From Lentzea terrae (GTDB taxonomy: Bacteria > Actinomycetota > Actinomycetes > Mycobacteriales > Pseudonocardiaceae), in NCBI RefSeq assembly GCF_003265345.1, contig NZ_QFWW01000058.1, positions 1-64,000 on the forward strand: a DNA stretch of 64,000 nucleotides, read 5' to 3'. Each line of letters starts with the position of its first letter. Positions within the stretch are counted from its first letter, which is position 1. The notes below the pieces were generated by a model. That model was not told the DNA's origin. It ran no database searches and saw only the letters and a list, made by a program, of their open reading frames with translations. Positions 9,031 through 19,575 of this stretch are shown in pieces. A program made the translations under genes and the position numbers.

Positions 9031-9888
9031 ATGGGCAAGATCGTCCGCATTGGGGTGTTCTACGACGGCACCTGGTTCGCCTACCTCAGCGACTTCTACG
9101 CGACCGCGCACGAGCGGGCCGCGCGGATCTCGCTGGACGGGCTGCACGACGCCGTCCGCTGGTTCGTCCACACCGAGACCGGCCGCCCGCTCGACGACTG
9201 CGTGGTCGCCGAGGCGCACTACGTCCGCGGCCGCATCGACACCCCGGCCGCGTCCTTCGACGCCGCGCTGACCGCCGCCGGCATCACCCGCCACGACCTG
9301 CCGCTGCACGGCGGCAAGGAGAAGGGCGTCGACGTCCTGCTCGCGCTCGAGGCCTGGGACCGCGCCACCACCGTGCCGCTGCAGTGGGTGGTCCTGCTCA
9401 CCGGCGACGCCGACTTCGCACCGCTCGTGACCAGGCTCACCGCACGGGGCGTGCACGTCGTCGTGCCCGTGGTCGACGTGCGGACGACCGATCGGGCACC
9501 GTCCTGGACCCCGCGCACCGCCGCGCCGTTGCGGGCCGCCACACCGTTCACCCCTGGCTTCGACGCGCTCTTCGCGCCTGCCGACCTGCCGGAATACCCG
9601 TTGCGCAGCCCGTTCGTGCGGTCCTCGCAGGCCGTCGCCTCTCCCGTGGGCGCGCCGCGCGGCCGGCGCAAGGGCACCGTCGCCACCTGGCGCTCCGGCG
9701 AGTCGCACGGGTTCATCACCGACAGCCGTGGCGGGTCGTGGTTCGTGTCGCGCGACGACCTGCCGGACGGGCTGACGCTGTTGCTGGCGGGGACACCGGT
9801 GTCGTTCACCGGGTCGCCCGTGCCGATGCCCGGCCGGAAGTACCCGCGGGCGCAGCTGGTCCGGTTGGACGAGGTCAGGCGGTCATAG
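9031..9888 (+). CDS. NYN domain ribonuclease-like protein with C-terminal cold-shock-like domain
   Basis: 285-residue soluble protein. Residues 1-165 form a NYN (PIN-like) nuclease domain; the acidic residues expected to bind metal are visible as Asp12 (VFYDGTWF), Asp101 (GVDVLLALEAW), Asp126 and Asp128 (LTGDADFAPLV). A disordered Pro/Arg-rich linker follows, then a C-terminal segment from about 222 (GTVATWRSGESHGFITDSRGG ... SFTGSPV) that resembles a cold-shock/S1-like oligonucleotide-binding barrel. The pairing of a nuclease with an RNA-binding tail suggests RNA turnover or processing. A purine-rich GAGGTAAGG lies upstream of the ATG. The fold assignment of the tail is less certain than that of the NYN part. 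Confidence 0.82.
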   Translation: MGKIVRIGVFYDGTWFAYLSDFYATAHERAARISLDGLHDAVRWFVHTETGRPLDDCVVAEAHYVRGRIDTPAASFDAALTAAGITRHDLPLHGGKEKGVDVLLALEAWDRATTVPLQWVVLLTGDADFAPLVTRLTARGVHVVVPVVDVRTTDRAPSWTPRTAAPLRAATPFTPGFDALFAPADLPEYPLRSPFVRSSQAVASPVGAPRGRRKGTVATWRSGESHGFITDSRGGSWFVSRDDLPDGLTLLLAGTPVSFTGSPVPMPGRKYPRAQLVRLDEVRRS

Positions 9889-9904
9889 GGACCAACACGG
9901 AGGG

Positions 9905-10132
9905 TGTGTCGTCTGCGACATCGTGGCCGCTTCAGCGCTCTCATCCGCGGCACCGTCTTCCTGGCTGGCGGCGAGGCGGCCTTCCAGGAGACTTTCCACT
10001 GCCACCTGCACGTTTTCCCAGGCTTGCGGGGCGGCGGGATTTCGAAACGACGCCGATCAGGTGACCTGGGTCCGCCATCTGCTCGACGCGGAAGCGGGTG
10101 CCGTTCGGCGGGCCCTCGCGACCCCGCAATAA
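9905..10132 (+). pseudogene. Decayed HIT-family (histidine triad) nucleotide hydrolase gene
   Basis: Three pieces of a HIT protein lie in order in two frames. CVVCDIVA (frame of position 9905) is the N-terminal CxxCDIVA of HIT proteins; GGEAAFQETFHCHLHVFP (frame of 9904, near 9968-10021) contains the histidine triad HxHxH; FRNDADQVTWVRHLLDAEAG (frame of 9923, near 10040-10099) matches the C-terminal tail and ends at a TAA at 10130. About 60 residues between the first and second pieces are missing, and the frame shifts twice. No convincing start codon remains. A deletion plus frameshifts make this a pseudogene rather than an expressed enzyme. The 199 bases from here to the next gene contain nothing I can name. 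Confidence 0.7.
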
Positions 10133-10331
10133 GATCTGCAGTAGTATCAGTGGGACTGTGAGCAGTTCCTGCTGGTGCGTCTTCCTGGCAAAGGTCAGGA
10201 CGTCTGATTGCATCGAAGGAGCCGGTTCCGGTGAATTCGTTTTGCGGTGACCCCGCTTTGGTGAAGGACACGCGCGCGCCGCGGGGGATGAAGGGCGCGT
10301 TCAAGAGGCTTTCAAGAGGGTGGATCCGGTT

Positions 10332-11861
10332 GTGAACGGATGGCTGGGACTGCTCCGGCGAATTCCGCGGCGAATCCTGTGGCCAGGCGTGGCCGGCGCG
10401 ACGATGCTCACGGTCGGTGGCCTGGGAGCCGGCGCCATCGTGCGACGAGACCCGCTGCTGAGCGGCACGGTCCTGAACGCGATCAGGTACGGCCACGGCC
10501 ACGACCTGGCGTTCATGGTGCTGTTCGCCGGCCTGGGCCTCATGGTGCTGTCGTGGGTGCGGCTCGGCCGCATGGTGCTCACGGGTGAGGCCGGTGGCCG
10601 CGTGGTCGCCCTGGCCACGGCCGTGTGGACCGCGCCGCTGATCATCGCCCCGCCGCTGTACAGCCGGGACGTCTACAGCTACCTCGCGCAGGGTGCGGTC
10701 GCCTTGCGCGGCTTCGACCCGTACCAGGAGGGCGCGTCCGTCCTCGACCTGCCGCTGCGGGGCAACGTGGCGGGCCTGTGGCAGGAGACGCCGTCGCCGT
10801 ACGGGCCGGTGTTCCTGCTGCTCGGCAAGGTGACGGTCTTCCTGACCGGCGACAACGTCATTGTCGGCGCGATCGTCATGCGCCTCGCCGTGCTCGCCGG
10901 GCTGGCCCTGCTCGTCTGGGCGATTCCGCGCCTGTGCAAGCACCTGGGCGGGCGCACCAACATCGCGTTGTGGCTCACGGTCGCAAACCCGCTGGTGCTC
11001 GCGCTGGGCGTCGGCGGCGTGCACAACGACATCCTGATGGTCGGGTTGATGGCCGTCGGCGTGGTATTCGTGCTGGACCGCAAACATGCACGAGGATTCG
11101 CGTTCATCGCGCTCGCGACCGCCGTCAAGGCGACGGCATTCCTGGTCGCGCCGTTCCTCGTGTGGGTGTGGGCCGCGCGGCTGACCGGGTCGGCCCGGCA
11201 GCGCTTCCTGGTGGCCGCCGGGACGGGCGGTGCGGTCTTCGTGCTCGCCTTCTCCGCGGCCACCGTGCTCGCGGGCGTCGACCTCGGCTGGATCGGCGTG
11301 CTGAAGTCGCAGACCCCGTTGCTCACCTGGTTGTCGCTGCCCTGCATGGCGGCGGAGATCCTCTTCTACTCGATCGGCACCCACGTGCCCGGCTGGACCC
11401 GCGAGGGCTTCCTCGGCTTCTTCCGCGCCGCCGGGCTCGTCGCGCTCGCCGCGTTCCTCGTCCGGCAGTGGTGGCTCGCCAGGGAGGGCGGGGTGGACGC
11501 GGTCAAGCGCGCGACCATCGCCCTGCTCGGCGCGTGCCTGCTCGCGCCGTCCACGCTGCCCTGGTACTTCACCTGGGGCCTGGCACTGGCCGCGGCGTTC
11601 GCGTGGAAGAAGCAGGGCGTCGCCGTCCTGGCCGGTATCTCGGTCTGGATGGTGCTGATCACGCTGCCCGACGGCACGATCGTCTGGCGCTGGACCTACG
11701 ACGCCATGAACCCCTGGGTGTGGTGGCCGTACCTGGCCGCCACCGCGGCGGTCGGCGTGTGGGTCGCCCGGTCGCTGCTCCAGCCACAACCGCAGCTCCA
11801 GCCCGAGCCCGTCGCCCAGACCGCCGAGGCTTCGAAGGTCGTCGGAGGAACTGGTGCGTGA
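10332..11861 (+). CDS. mptB: MptB-like polyprenol-phosphomannose alpha-1,6-mannosyltransferase
   Basis: About 509 residues with 12-13 hydrophobic helices, the layout of GT-C glycosyltransferases. The extracytoplasmic loop APPLYSRDVYSYLAQGAVAL with its Asp is the signature of the MptA/MptB family, which elongates the alpha-1,6-mannan backbone of lipomannan using a lipid-linked mannose donor. Start choice: a GTG at 10320 has no room for a ribosome site, while GTG 10332 follows GAGGG (10316) by 11 bases; both are possible and differ by four residues. The gene overlaps the first GT87 gene by eight bases, so the cluster is probably one operon for cell-envelope glycan assembly. The linkage made here is inferred from the family. 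Confidence 0.85.
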   Translation: MNGWLGLLRRIPRRILWPGVAGATMLTVGGLGAGAIVRRDPLLSGTVLNAIRYGHGHDLAFMVLFAGLGLMVLSWVRLGRMVLTGEAGGRVVALATAVWTAPLIIAPPLYSRDVYSYLAQGAVALRGFDPYQEGASVLDLPLRGNVAGLWQETPSPYGPVFLLLGKVTVFLTGDNVIVGAIVMRLAVLAGLALLVWAIPRLCKHLGGRTNIALWLTVANPLVLALGVGGVHNDILMVGLMAVGVVFVLDRKHARGFAFIALATAVKATAFLVAPFLVWVWAARLTGSARQRFLVAAGTGGAVFVLAFSAATVLAGVDLGWIGVLKSQTPLLTWLSLPCMAAEILFYSIGTHVPGWTREGFLGFFRAAGLVALAAFLVRQWWLAREGGVDAVKRATIALLGACLLAPSTLPWYFTWGLALAAAFAWKKQGVAVLAGISVWMVLITLPDGTIVWRWTYDAMNPWVWWPYLAATAAVGVWVARSLLQPQPQLQPEPVAQTAEASKVVGGTGA

Positions 11862-13050
11862 TCTCGAGCACCGCGTGCTGAGGTTCGCGCCGCTGCTGCT
11901 GTGCCTCTCGCTCGGCATTTATGCCTGGTCGCTGGGAAATCCGGCGAACTGGGGGATGATCGACCTCAAGGTGTACTGGAGCCTCGCTCCGAACGTGCTG
12001 AGCGACCAGCTCTACGACATCAACATGCCGTTCACGGCCGACTTCCCGCTGCCGTTCACCTATCCGCCGTTCGCGGCGATGGTGTTCCTGCCGGTGTCGG
12101 CGTTGCCGTGGATCGTCGCGCGCATCCTCTGGCAGGTCCTGTCGGTGGTCTGCCTGTGGTGGCTGGTGCGCACCGCGCTGAAGCTGCTGGCCGCCAAGGC
12201 CGAGCAGCCCTACGACGGCACGTGGCAGCGCCGGGCGTTGCTGTGGACCGCGGTGGCGCTGTGGTTCGAGCCGGTGCGCAAGACCCTCGACTTCGGCCAG
12301 ATCAACCTGCCGCTGGTCGCCGGCGTGTTCGCGGCGATGGTGGCGACCCGGCAGGTCGTGGCCGGACTCGGGATCGGTGCGGGCATCGGCCTGAAGCTGA
12401 CGCCGGGCATCTCCGTGCTGTACTTCCTGGCCACCCGCAGGTTCGTCGCGGCGGCGTGGTCGGTCATCGGCTTCCTGATCACCGTGGCGCTCGGGTTCCT
12501 CGTGTCGGCCTCGGACTCCTGGCGCTACTGGTTCGAGCTGCTCGGCGCAGCCGACCGGGTCGGGCCGGTGGGCTCGGCGATCAACCAGTCGCTGCGCGGC
12601 GCGTTGTCCCGCTCGTTCGGCTACGACGTCGAGATGTCGTGGCCGTGGCTGGCCGCCGTCGCGGTGTCCGCCGCACTGACGTGGTTCGCCGTGCGCGCCG
12701 CGGTGAAGGCCGGCGACACGCTGGCCACCGTGGTCGCCGTGCAGATGTTCGGGCTGCTGATCTCGCCGATCTCGTGGAGCCACCACTGGCTGTGGGTCAT
12801 CCCGGCCGTGCTCTGGATGGCTTACGGCGCAAAGCATCCCGCCCGGCTGGCGCTCGCCGGGGCGTGGCTGCTCGTGACGCTCACCGACGTCATCACGTTC
12901 TTGATCGACCAACAACCGTCCATCTGGGAGATTCCGCGGCCGTGGCCGCTGGCTGTGCTGGGCTGGGTGTACCCGGTGCTCGGCCTGGCCACGCTCGCGG
13001 CGACGCCGCATCTCCTCCGGACGAGGGAACGCTCGGGAGTACCGCTGTGA
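11854..13050 (+). CDS. GT87-family (PimE-like) membrane mannosyltransferase, copy 1
   Basis: 398-residue polytopic membrane protein of the GT87 (DUF2029) family. The first extracytoplasmic loop contains MIDLKVYW with the aspartate expected to be catalytic, and FPLPFTYPPFAAMVFLP is a hallmark of the family, which includes alpha-1,2-mannosyltransferases of phosphatidylinositol mannoside and lipoarabinomannan synthesis. GGAGGAA (11844) sits five bases before the GTG. It overlaps the MptB-like gene by eight bases and its stop overlaps the next GTG (GTGA), indicating coupled translation of three glycosyltransferases. It is clearly paralogous to the following gene. Confidence 0.87.
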   Translation: MRDLEHRVLRFAPLLLCLSLGIYAWSLGNPANWGMIDLKVYWSLAPNVLSDQLYDINMPFTADFPLPFTYPPFAAMVFLPVSALPWIVARILWQVLSVVCLWWLVRTALKLLAAKAEQPYDGTWQRRALLWTAVALWFEPVRKTLDFGQINLPLVAGVFAAMVATRQVVAGLGIGAGIGLKLTPGISVLYFLATRRFVAAAWSVIGFLITVALGFLVSASDSWRYWFELLGAADRVGPVGSAINQSLRGALSRSFGYDVEMSWPWLAAVAVSAALTWFAVRAAVKAGDTLATVVAVQMFGLLISPISWSHHWLWVIPAVLWMAYGAKHPARLALAGAWLLVTLTDVITFLIDQQPSIWEIPRPWPLAVLGWVYPVLGLATLAATPHLLRTRERSGVPL

Positions 13051-14276
13051 GGTTGGAACGGCGGTTGCTCGCGATCGCCCCGTTGCTGCTCGTGATCTCG
13101 ATGGCGATCCGCACGTGGACCATCGTCACCGGGTTCGGCAACGAGACGATCGACCTGTACGTGTACTGGGCGCTCGCCCCGCACGTGCTCGACGGCGACC
13201 TGTACCAGGTGTTCTCGCCGCACTCGCCGCCGGACTTCCCGCTGCCGTTCACCTACCCGCCGTTCGGCGCGCTGGTGTTCCTGCCGATGACGTGGATGTT
13301 CTGGGGCCTCGCGCAGTGGAGCTTCCGCCTGCTGTCCGTGCTGTGCCTGTACTGGATCGTGCGGGTGGCGCTGCGGCTGGTCGCGGGCGAGGGCTGGACG
13401 GCCGACGCGAAGCTGTGGCGGCGGCGCGCGATCCTGTGGACCGCGGTGCTGCTGTGGATGATGCCGATCTACCACACCTTCGAGTTCGGCCAGATCAACC
13501 TCGTGCTGGTGGCGATCGTGCTGGCCGCGATGGTGGCGCGTGACGACCGGGTCGCGGGCGCCGGGATCGGTCTGACGGCCGGCGTGAAGCTGGTCCCCGC
13601 GATCTCCGGCCTGTACTTCCTGGCCAACCGCAGGTGGGGGGCCGCGGCGTGGTCGATCGCCGCGTTCTTCGCGAGCGTCGGCCTCGGCTTCCTGGTGGAC
13701 TTCGACCAGTCCAAGAAGTACTGGTTCGAGCTGCTGGGCGCGGCGGACCGGGTGGGCCCGATCGCCACCGCGCACAACCAGTCCCTGCGCGGCGCGTTGT
13801 CCCGCACGTTCGGCTACGACGTGGGCATGTCCTGGCCGTGGGTGATCGCGGCGGTCGTGTCGGTGGTGCTGGCGCTGTTCGCGCTGCGGGCCGCGGTGCG
13901 GGCGAGCGACGCGCTGATCGGCGTGCTGTCGGTGCAGTTCCTCGGGCTGCTGCTCTCGCCGATCTCCTGGGATCACCACTGGGTGTGGGTCGCGCCGCTG
14001 CTGATCTGGCTGGTGCACGCGCGGATCGCGCCGTGGGCGCGCAACACGTTGCTGGTGCTGTGGGTGCCGGTCATGTTCTGGGACGTGATCGCGTTCCAGC
14101 TGAACCGGCAGCCGACGATCTGGACGATCAGCCGGCCGGGCTGGCTGTCCGCGATCGGCTGGGCCTACCCGGCGTTCGCGCTGGTCACCCTGGTCGTCGT
14201 CGCGGTCGCGCTCAAAGGCGCCGCCCGCTCGACGGAGGCGAAGAACACCAGCAAGCCGATGAACGCCGTCGGATAG
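13047..14276 (+). CDS. GT87-family (PimE-like) membrane mannosyltransferase, copy 2
   Basis: 409 residues, polytopic, with the same landmarks as copy 1: TIDLYVYWALAPHVLDGDLY, FPLPFTYPPFGALVFLP, FEFGQINLVL and NQSLRGALSRTFGYDVGMSWPW. The high similarity in sequence and length to its neighbour indicates a tandem duplication followed by divergence, perhaps toward a different acceptor. The GTG (13047) overlaps the previous TGA in a GTGA. Its last 112 bases overlap the 3' end of the convergent glycosyltransferase-like gene. Confidence 0.87.
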   Translation: MRLERRLLAIAPLLLVISMAIRTWTIVTGFGNETIDLYVYWALAPHVLDGDLYQVFSPHSPPDFPLPFTYPPFGALVFLPMTWMFWGLAQWSFRLLSVLCLYWIVRVALRLVAGEGWTADAKLWRRRAILWTAVLLWMMPIYHTFEFGQINLVLVAIVLAAMVARDDRVAGAGIGLTAGVKLVPAISGLYFLANRRWGAAAWSIAAFFASVGLGFLVDFDQSKKYWFELLGAADRVGPIATAHNQSLRGALSRTFGYDVGMSWPWVIAAVVSVVLALFALRAAVRASDALIGVLSVQFLGLLLSPISWDHHWVWVAPLLIWLVHARIAPWARNTLLVLWVPVMFWDVIAFQLNRQPTIWTISRPGWLSAIGWAYPAFALVTLVVVAVALKGAARSTEAKNTSKPMNAVG

Positions 14277-15355
14277 ACGAGGTAACCGAACCGGCTGGCC
14301 GGCATCAGCATTATCGCCGCGCCCATGCCGACGACCACCCGCCAGAACGCGTCCGCGGCGGTGGCGGGCCGGCGGGCGAGCAGCCACGCCAGCGTGGCCA
14401 GACCTGCCGCGATCAGCAACGTGAGCGCGGCGACGTGCCCGGCGGGGCCCAGTTCGGCGATCAGGTGACCGGGGAACGGGCTGGACGCCGGTGACGTGAC
14501 CTGCGCGCAGCCCGTGGGGAAGCGGATGGCGTGCTCGACGAACGCATCCGGATCGACCAGCAGCACGGGCAGGTTGCAGCAGGCGAGCATCGCGGCGAAC
14601 AACGCGATGTGCTTGCGCGCCAACATGAAGAAGACGAGCACGACGATCGCGGGCAACGCGATGAGCTTCATGCTGACCACCACCGCCGCCACGACCACCG
14701 CCCACCCGTGCCGCTTGGTGATCACCAGCGTCGCGGTGAGGGCGATCAGCGCGATGATCGCCACGTCCTCGCCGGAGGTCGTCATGGTCAGCAACGTCAG
14801 CGGGCTCACCGCGGCGAGTTGAGCGGCGAGCACGGGAATGCGCGGCCACCCCAGCAACCGCAGGCTCAGCACCACGGCCGCCACCGCGACGAGGGCGAAC
14901 ATGATCCGCGCGTCGGTGAGCGGTGCGTCGCCGAACAACGCCCCGGGCAGGCCGAACACGGTCATGAGCGGTCCGTACGGGGTGTAGTCGTGCGCGTCCG
15001 GCGCCCGGCCGAGCGCTGTCACGTCCACGTACGGCGTGCCGTGGGCGAGCAGGAGCCGGGCCGAGCGTTCGATCACCCACACGTCCGGCTGCGCGCTCCA
15101 GTTCCACGGCGCGTTGGTGAAGTCCTCAGCCGCGGCGTTCCGGTTGAAGATCAGCACGGCGAGCGGGGCGGCACAGCCGAGGCCGAGTGCCGCCCAGACC
15201 GCCAGCCGGTCGCGGCACACCACGGCCACCAGGTAGGCGACCGCGGCGAACGCGCCCCACACGCGATAACCGTGGAACTCCGACGACATCGCGGTCACGA
15301 CCGCGAACCCGGCGAAACCGAGATACAGCACGGGAGAACGCAGCTGACCCAACAC
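14165..15355 (-). CDS. Polytopic GT-C-like glycosyltransferase
   Basis: About 396 residues with roughly ten transmembrane helices. The loop SAQPDVWVIERSARLLLAHG ... DAHDYTPYGPLMTVFGLPG resembles the donor/acceptor loop of GT87 and related GT-C enzymes, and the neighbours are of the same class, so a lipid-linked sugar transferase is likely. GAGAGG six bases before a GTG at 15355 supports that start; an ATG at 15373 is the alternative (402 residues). The C-terminal helix and tail are read through 112 bases of the opposite-strand GT87 gene, an unusually long convergent overlap. No close named family is recognised with confidence. Confidence 0.72.
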   Translation of the reverse strand: MLGQLRSPVLYLGFAGFAVVTAMSSEFHGYRVWGAFAAVAYLVAVVCRDRLAVWAALGLGCAAPLAVLIFNRNAAAEDFTNAPWNWSAQPDVWVIERSARLLLAHGTPYVDVTALGRAPDAHDYTPYGPLMTVFGLPGALFGDAPLTDARIMFALVAVAAVVLSLRLLGWPRIPVLAAQLAAVSPLTLLTMTTSGEDVAIIALIALTATLVITKRHGWAVVVAAVVVSMKLIALPAIVVLVFFMLARKHIALFAAMLACCNLPVLLVDPDAFVEHAIRFPTGCAQVTSPASSPFPGHLIAELGPAGHVAALTLLIAAGLATLAWLLARRPATAADAFWRVVVGMGAAIMLMPASRFGYLVYPTAFIGLLVFFASVERAAPLSATATTTRVTSANAG

Positions 15356-15488
15356 CGTTGACCTCTCGTCCATCTGTCCGATGTGGACGAGAGTGCTGGT
15401 CGGGAGGGGGCGCCGGATCGGCTCGACGGCCGGCAGCCGCTGGCCCGTCAGCCAGCGGCGGTGGTGCTCCTCAGCCGTTCGGCCGGGG

Positions 15489-16115
15489 TCAGCCGGACAC
15501 CACGTGGGCGCGGAACGCCCAGGCGACGACCTCCACGCGGTTGCGCGCACCGATCTTCGCCTGCACCGACGCGAGATAGGACTTGATCGACGACACCGAG
15601 ACCTGCAGCTCGGCGGCGATCTCGGAGTTGCTCAGTCCGCGCGAGACCTGCCGCACGACGTCGAGCTCGCGGTCGGTGAGCAGACCGGCGTCGGTGTCCG
15701 GCACCTGCGGGGCACTGCGACCCAGCACCCGCAGCACGACGGAGGGGGAGACCAGCACGTCACCGCGAGATGCGGACCGCACGGCCTCCACGAGCAGCGC
15801 CGGGCTGGCGTCCTTGGTGAGGAACCCGCACGCGCCGTTGTCCAGTGCCTTGTGCAGGACTTCGTCGGTGTCGAACGTGGTGACCACGACGACGCGGGTG
15901 TGCGGGGCGAGCTGCCGGGTGACCTCCAGACCGTCCAGTCCCGGCATCCGCACGTCCACCAGGCACACGTCCGGACTCAGCGCACGGGCCCGTTCGACCG
16001 CGCTGATGCCGTCGGCCACGTCCGCGACGACGGTGATGTCCTGGTGGGCTTCGAGAATCAGCCGGAAGCCCGTCCGGACCATGTCCTGGTCCTCGGCGAT
16101 CAGCACGGAGATCAC
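15489..16115 (-). CDS. NarL/LuxR-type response regulator
   Basis: 208 residues. The receiver domain (1-120) shows the acidic pair in IAEDQD, the phosphoacceptor Asp in CLVDVRMPG, Thr in VVVTTFD and Lys in FLTKDAS. A LuxR-type helix-turn-helix follows (about 140-205, LLTDRELDVVRQVSRGLSNSEIA). The GTG start overlaps the TGA of the upstream sensor kinase gene (GTGA at 16115-16112), so the two are a cognate pair. It probably controls transcription in answer to a membrane or envelope signal; no target site was identified. Confidence 0.93.
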   Translation of the reverse strand: MISVLIAEDQDMVRTGFRLILEAHQDITVVADVADGISAVERARALSPDVCLVDVRMPGLDGLEVTRQLAPHTRVVVVTTFDTDEVLHKALDNGACGFLTKDASPALLVEAVRSASRGDVLVSPSVVLRVLGRSAPQVPDTDAGLLTDRELDVVRQVSRGLSNSEIAAELQVSVSSIKSYLASVQAKIGARNRVEVVAWAFRAHVVSG

Positions 16116-17254
16116 GCACGCACCGCCAGCGGCAGCTCGGCCGTCACGAGCCAGCCCTCGCCGGTGGCACCGGCGAAGAAGCGGCCGCCCAGCTCGCTCA
16201 CCCGTTCCCGCATGCCCACCAGCCCGAACCCGCCCGAGTGCGCCGGCCTCGCGGTGCCGTTGTCCACAACGGACAGCAGCACGGCGGTCGCGGTCAGCCG
16301 CACGTCGACCTCCACGCTCGTGGCGTCGTGCGCGTGTTTGCGCGTGTTCGTCAGCGCTTCCTGCACCAGTCGCAAAACCGATCTTCCCAGTTCCGGCCGC
16401 ACGTCCTGCGGCAGCTCGATGTTCGTCTTCACCGGCAGTCCTGACTTCTCCACCAGTTCCCTGAGGTCTGCGGAGAGGTCGCTCGTGCCCTGCGTGGCCT
16501 CGGCGTCGCGCAACGCCCGCACCATCGCCCGCATCGCCCCCAACGCGTCCGTGCCGCCGTTCACTATGCCCGGCAACATTCCACACGCCGCATCTTTGTC
16601 CCCTTCGGACACCACGACGGCGGCCTGCGCCTGCACCAGCATGCCGGTGACGTGGTGGGCCACGACGTCGTGCAGCTCCCGCGCCATGTCCAGCCGCTCC
16701 TCCCGCCGCGCGCGTTCCTCGGCCGCGGCGGCGAGTTGGGCCTGCGTGCGGTCGCGCATCCGCAGCAGGTACCCGACGCCTGCCGCCGTGAGGGCCACGA
16801 GCACGACGCTCGGCACGGCGATGGGGTAGAGGTACTGGACCGTCCGGACGTACGCGGTGAACACGCTGGTGGCCAGGAGAGCGGCGGTGCAGATCGCGGC
16901 GGTCGCCGGGGGCGCTGTCCACACCAGCACGACGATCAGCGCGGCGAGAGCGACGGCTTCGGACGCGGTCAGCGGCATCTGGTCGAGCCGCATCAGCTCG
17001 GCGAGCCCGGATCGGTGGTGCCGCGACGCTTCCCAGGGGTCGGGAGCCCGCATCGTGACAGCGAGGCTCGCCAGGCACGCGGAGACTGTCGCGATCACGT
17101 GGTGGTGGGCGAACGCTGCTGCTGCGACGACGACCGCGATCAGCCCCAGCGTCGTCCACTCCTGGCCCCGGGGCGGCGCGGTGAACACGACCTGGACCGC
17201 GAACACGGCGATGATCAACGCGGCGACGATCCAGTGTCGGCGATAGCCAGGCAT
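16112..17254 (-). CDS. DesK/NarL-group sensor histidine kinase
   Basis: 380 residues. The N-terminal half has about five to six hydrophobic helices with no sizeable extracellular domain, suggesting sensing within the membrane. Then a HisKA_3 dimerisation domain with the phosphoacceptor His in ARELHDVVAHHVTGM (near 200) and a HATPase_c domain with N-box QEALTNTRKHAH and G-boxes VVDNGT and GGFGLVGMRERV. It is coupled by a four-base GTGA overlap to the response regulator gene. The ligand is unknown. ATG start at 17254; the ribosome site is weak. Confidence 0.92.
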   Translation of the reverse strand: MPGYRRHWIVAALIIAVFAVQVVFTAPPRGQEWTTLGLIAVVVAAAAFAHHHVIATVSACLASLAVTMRAPDPWEASRHHRSGLAELMRLDQMPLTASEAVALAALIVVLVWTAPPATAAICTAALLATSVFTAYVRTVQYLYPIAVPSVVLVALTAAGVGYLLRMRDRTQAQLAAAAEERARREERLDMARELHDVVAHHVTGMLVQAQAAVVVSEGDKDAACGMLPGIVNGGTDALGAMRAMVRALRDAEATQGTSDLSADLRELVEKSGLPVKTNIELPQDVRPELGRSVLRLVQEALTNTRKHAHDATSVEVDVRLTATAVLLSVVDNGTARPAHSGGFGLVGMRERVSELGGRFFAGATGEGWLVTAELPLAVRA

Positions 17255-17433
17255 GATCGCGATCGTAGGAGCAACGGGTGGTGCCTGCTCTCCACCTTCC
17301 GGCCGAGGGGCCTGTCCAGTTGGCCAGGTGAAACGCTACTCAACGTTTTCCATCAAGAGTCAACATTGTCTTTCCGGCGGTTGTCCGTCATCCTCCCCGT
17401 CAGCAGTGTCGCGGCAAGCTGGGATCGGGTGGC

Positions 17434-18537
<1,104 letters not shown>

Positions 18538-19575
18538 CTCCGGGCAGTCGGACCGTGACGACAAGACCGCCGCCTGGGCGAGGCGCGAGATCCAGAGCCC
18601 CGTCGTGGGCCCGGACGACGCTGGCCACGATGGCGAGTCCGAGGCCGGCCCCGGCGTGCTCGTCGGCGCGGGTCCGCCCGGCGCCGCGGTGGAACGGCTC
18701 GGTCAAGGTCGGCACGAGGTCGTTCGTGAGCGGCTGACCCGTGTTCTCGACCCGCAGCACGCTCGCCTGGTGCTGCTGTTCGGTGTGCACGGTGATGCGG
18801 CCGGCCGGTTCGTTGTGCACGATCGCGTTCTGGACGAGGTTCGTCACCATGCGCAGCAACAGTTCCGCGGAGCCGGGGGTCCAGGCCGTCGCACCGGTGA
18901 CGTCGAGCGTGATCCCGCGCTGTTCGGCGAACGGCAGCAGCGTCTCGGCGGCTTCCTCGGCGAGCAGCGACAGGTCGACCTGCGCGCGGGTGAAGCTCCT
19001 GCGGTCGCTGCGGCTGAGCAGCAGGAGTGCCTCGGTGAGGTCGATCGCCCTGCTGTTCACCACGTGCAGGCGCTCGATGAGCTCGCGCGTCGGTTCCTCG
19101 CGGGCCACGTCGAGCAGCGACTGCGTGATCGCGAGCGGGGTGCGCAGCTCGTGCGAGGCGTTGGCGGCGAACCGCTGGTGTTCGGCGACGTGCGACTCGA
19201 GCTGTTCGAGCATCGTGTCGAAGACGTCGGCCAGCTCGCGGAACTCGTCCGTGCGGCCTTCCAGCCGGACCCGCTGGGACAGCTCGCCGTTTGCTGCTTG
19301 GCGTGCCACGTCGGCGATCCGGGTGAGTGGCGAGAGCATCCGGCCGGCCAGGAACCAGCCTCCTGCGAGGCCGACCACGGTCAGCCCGGCGAGTGCGATG
19401 GCGGCGGGTGGGGCGAAGGTGCGGGACAGCAGGTACAGGTTGGGGGAGACGCCGAGCAGGCCTTGGTCGTTGTCGGGCACGAAGCGCAGCAGGTACATCC
19501 AGACCACAGCCAGCAGCACGGCGCCGGTGAGCAGCACGAGGCCGGCGTAGCTGAGCGTGAGCTTGAGGCGGGCGC

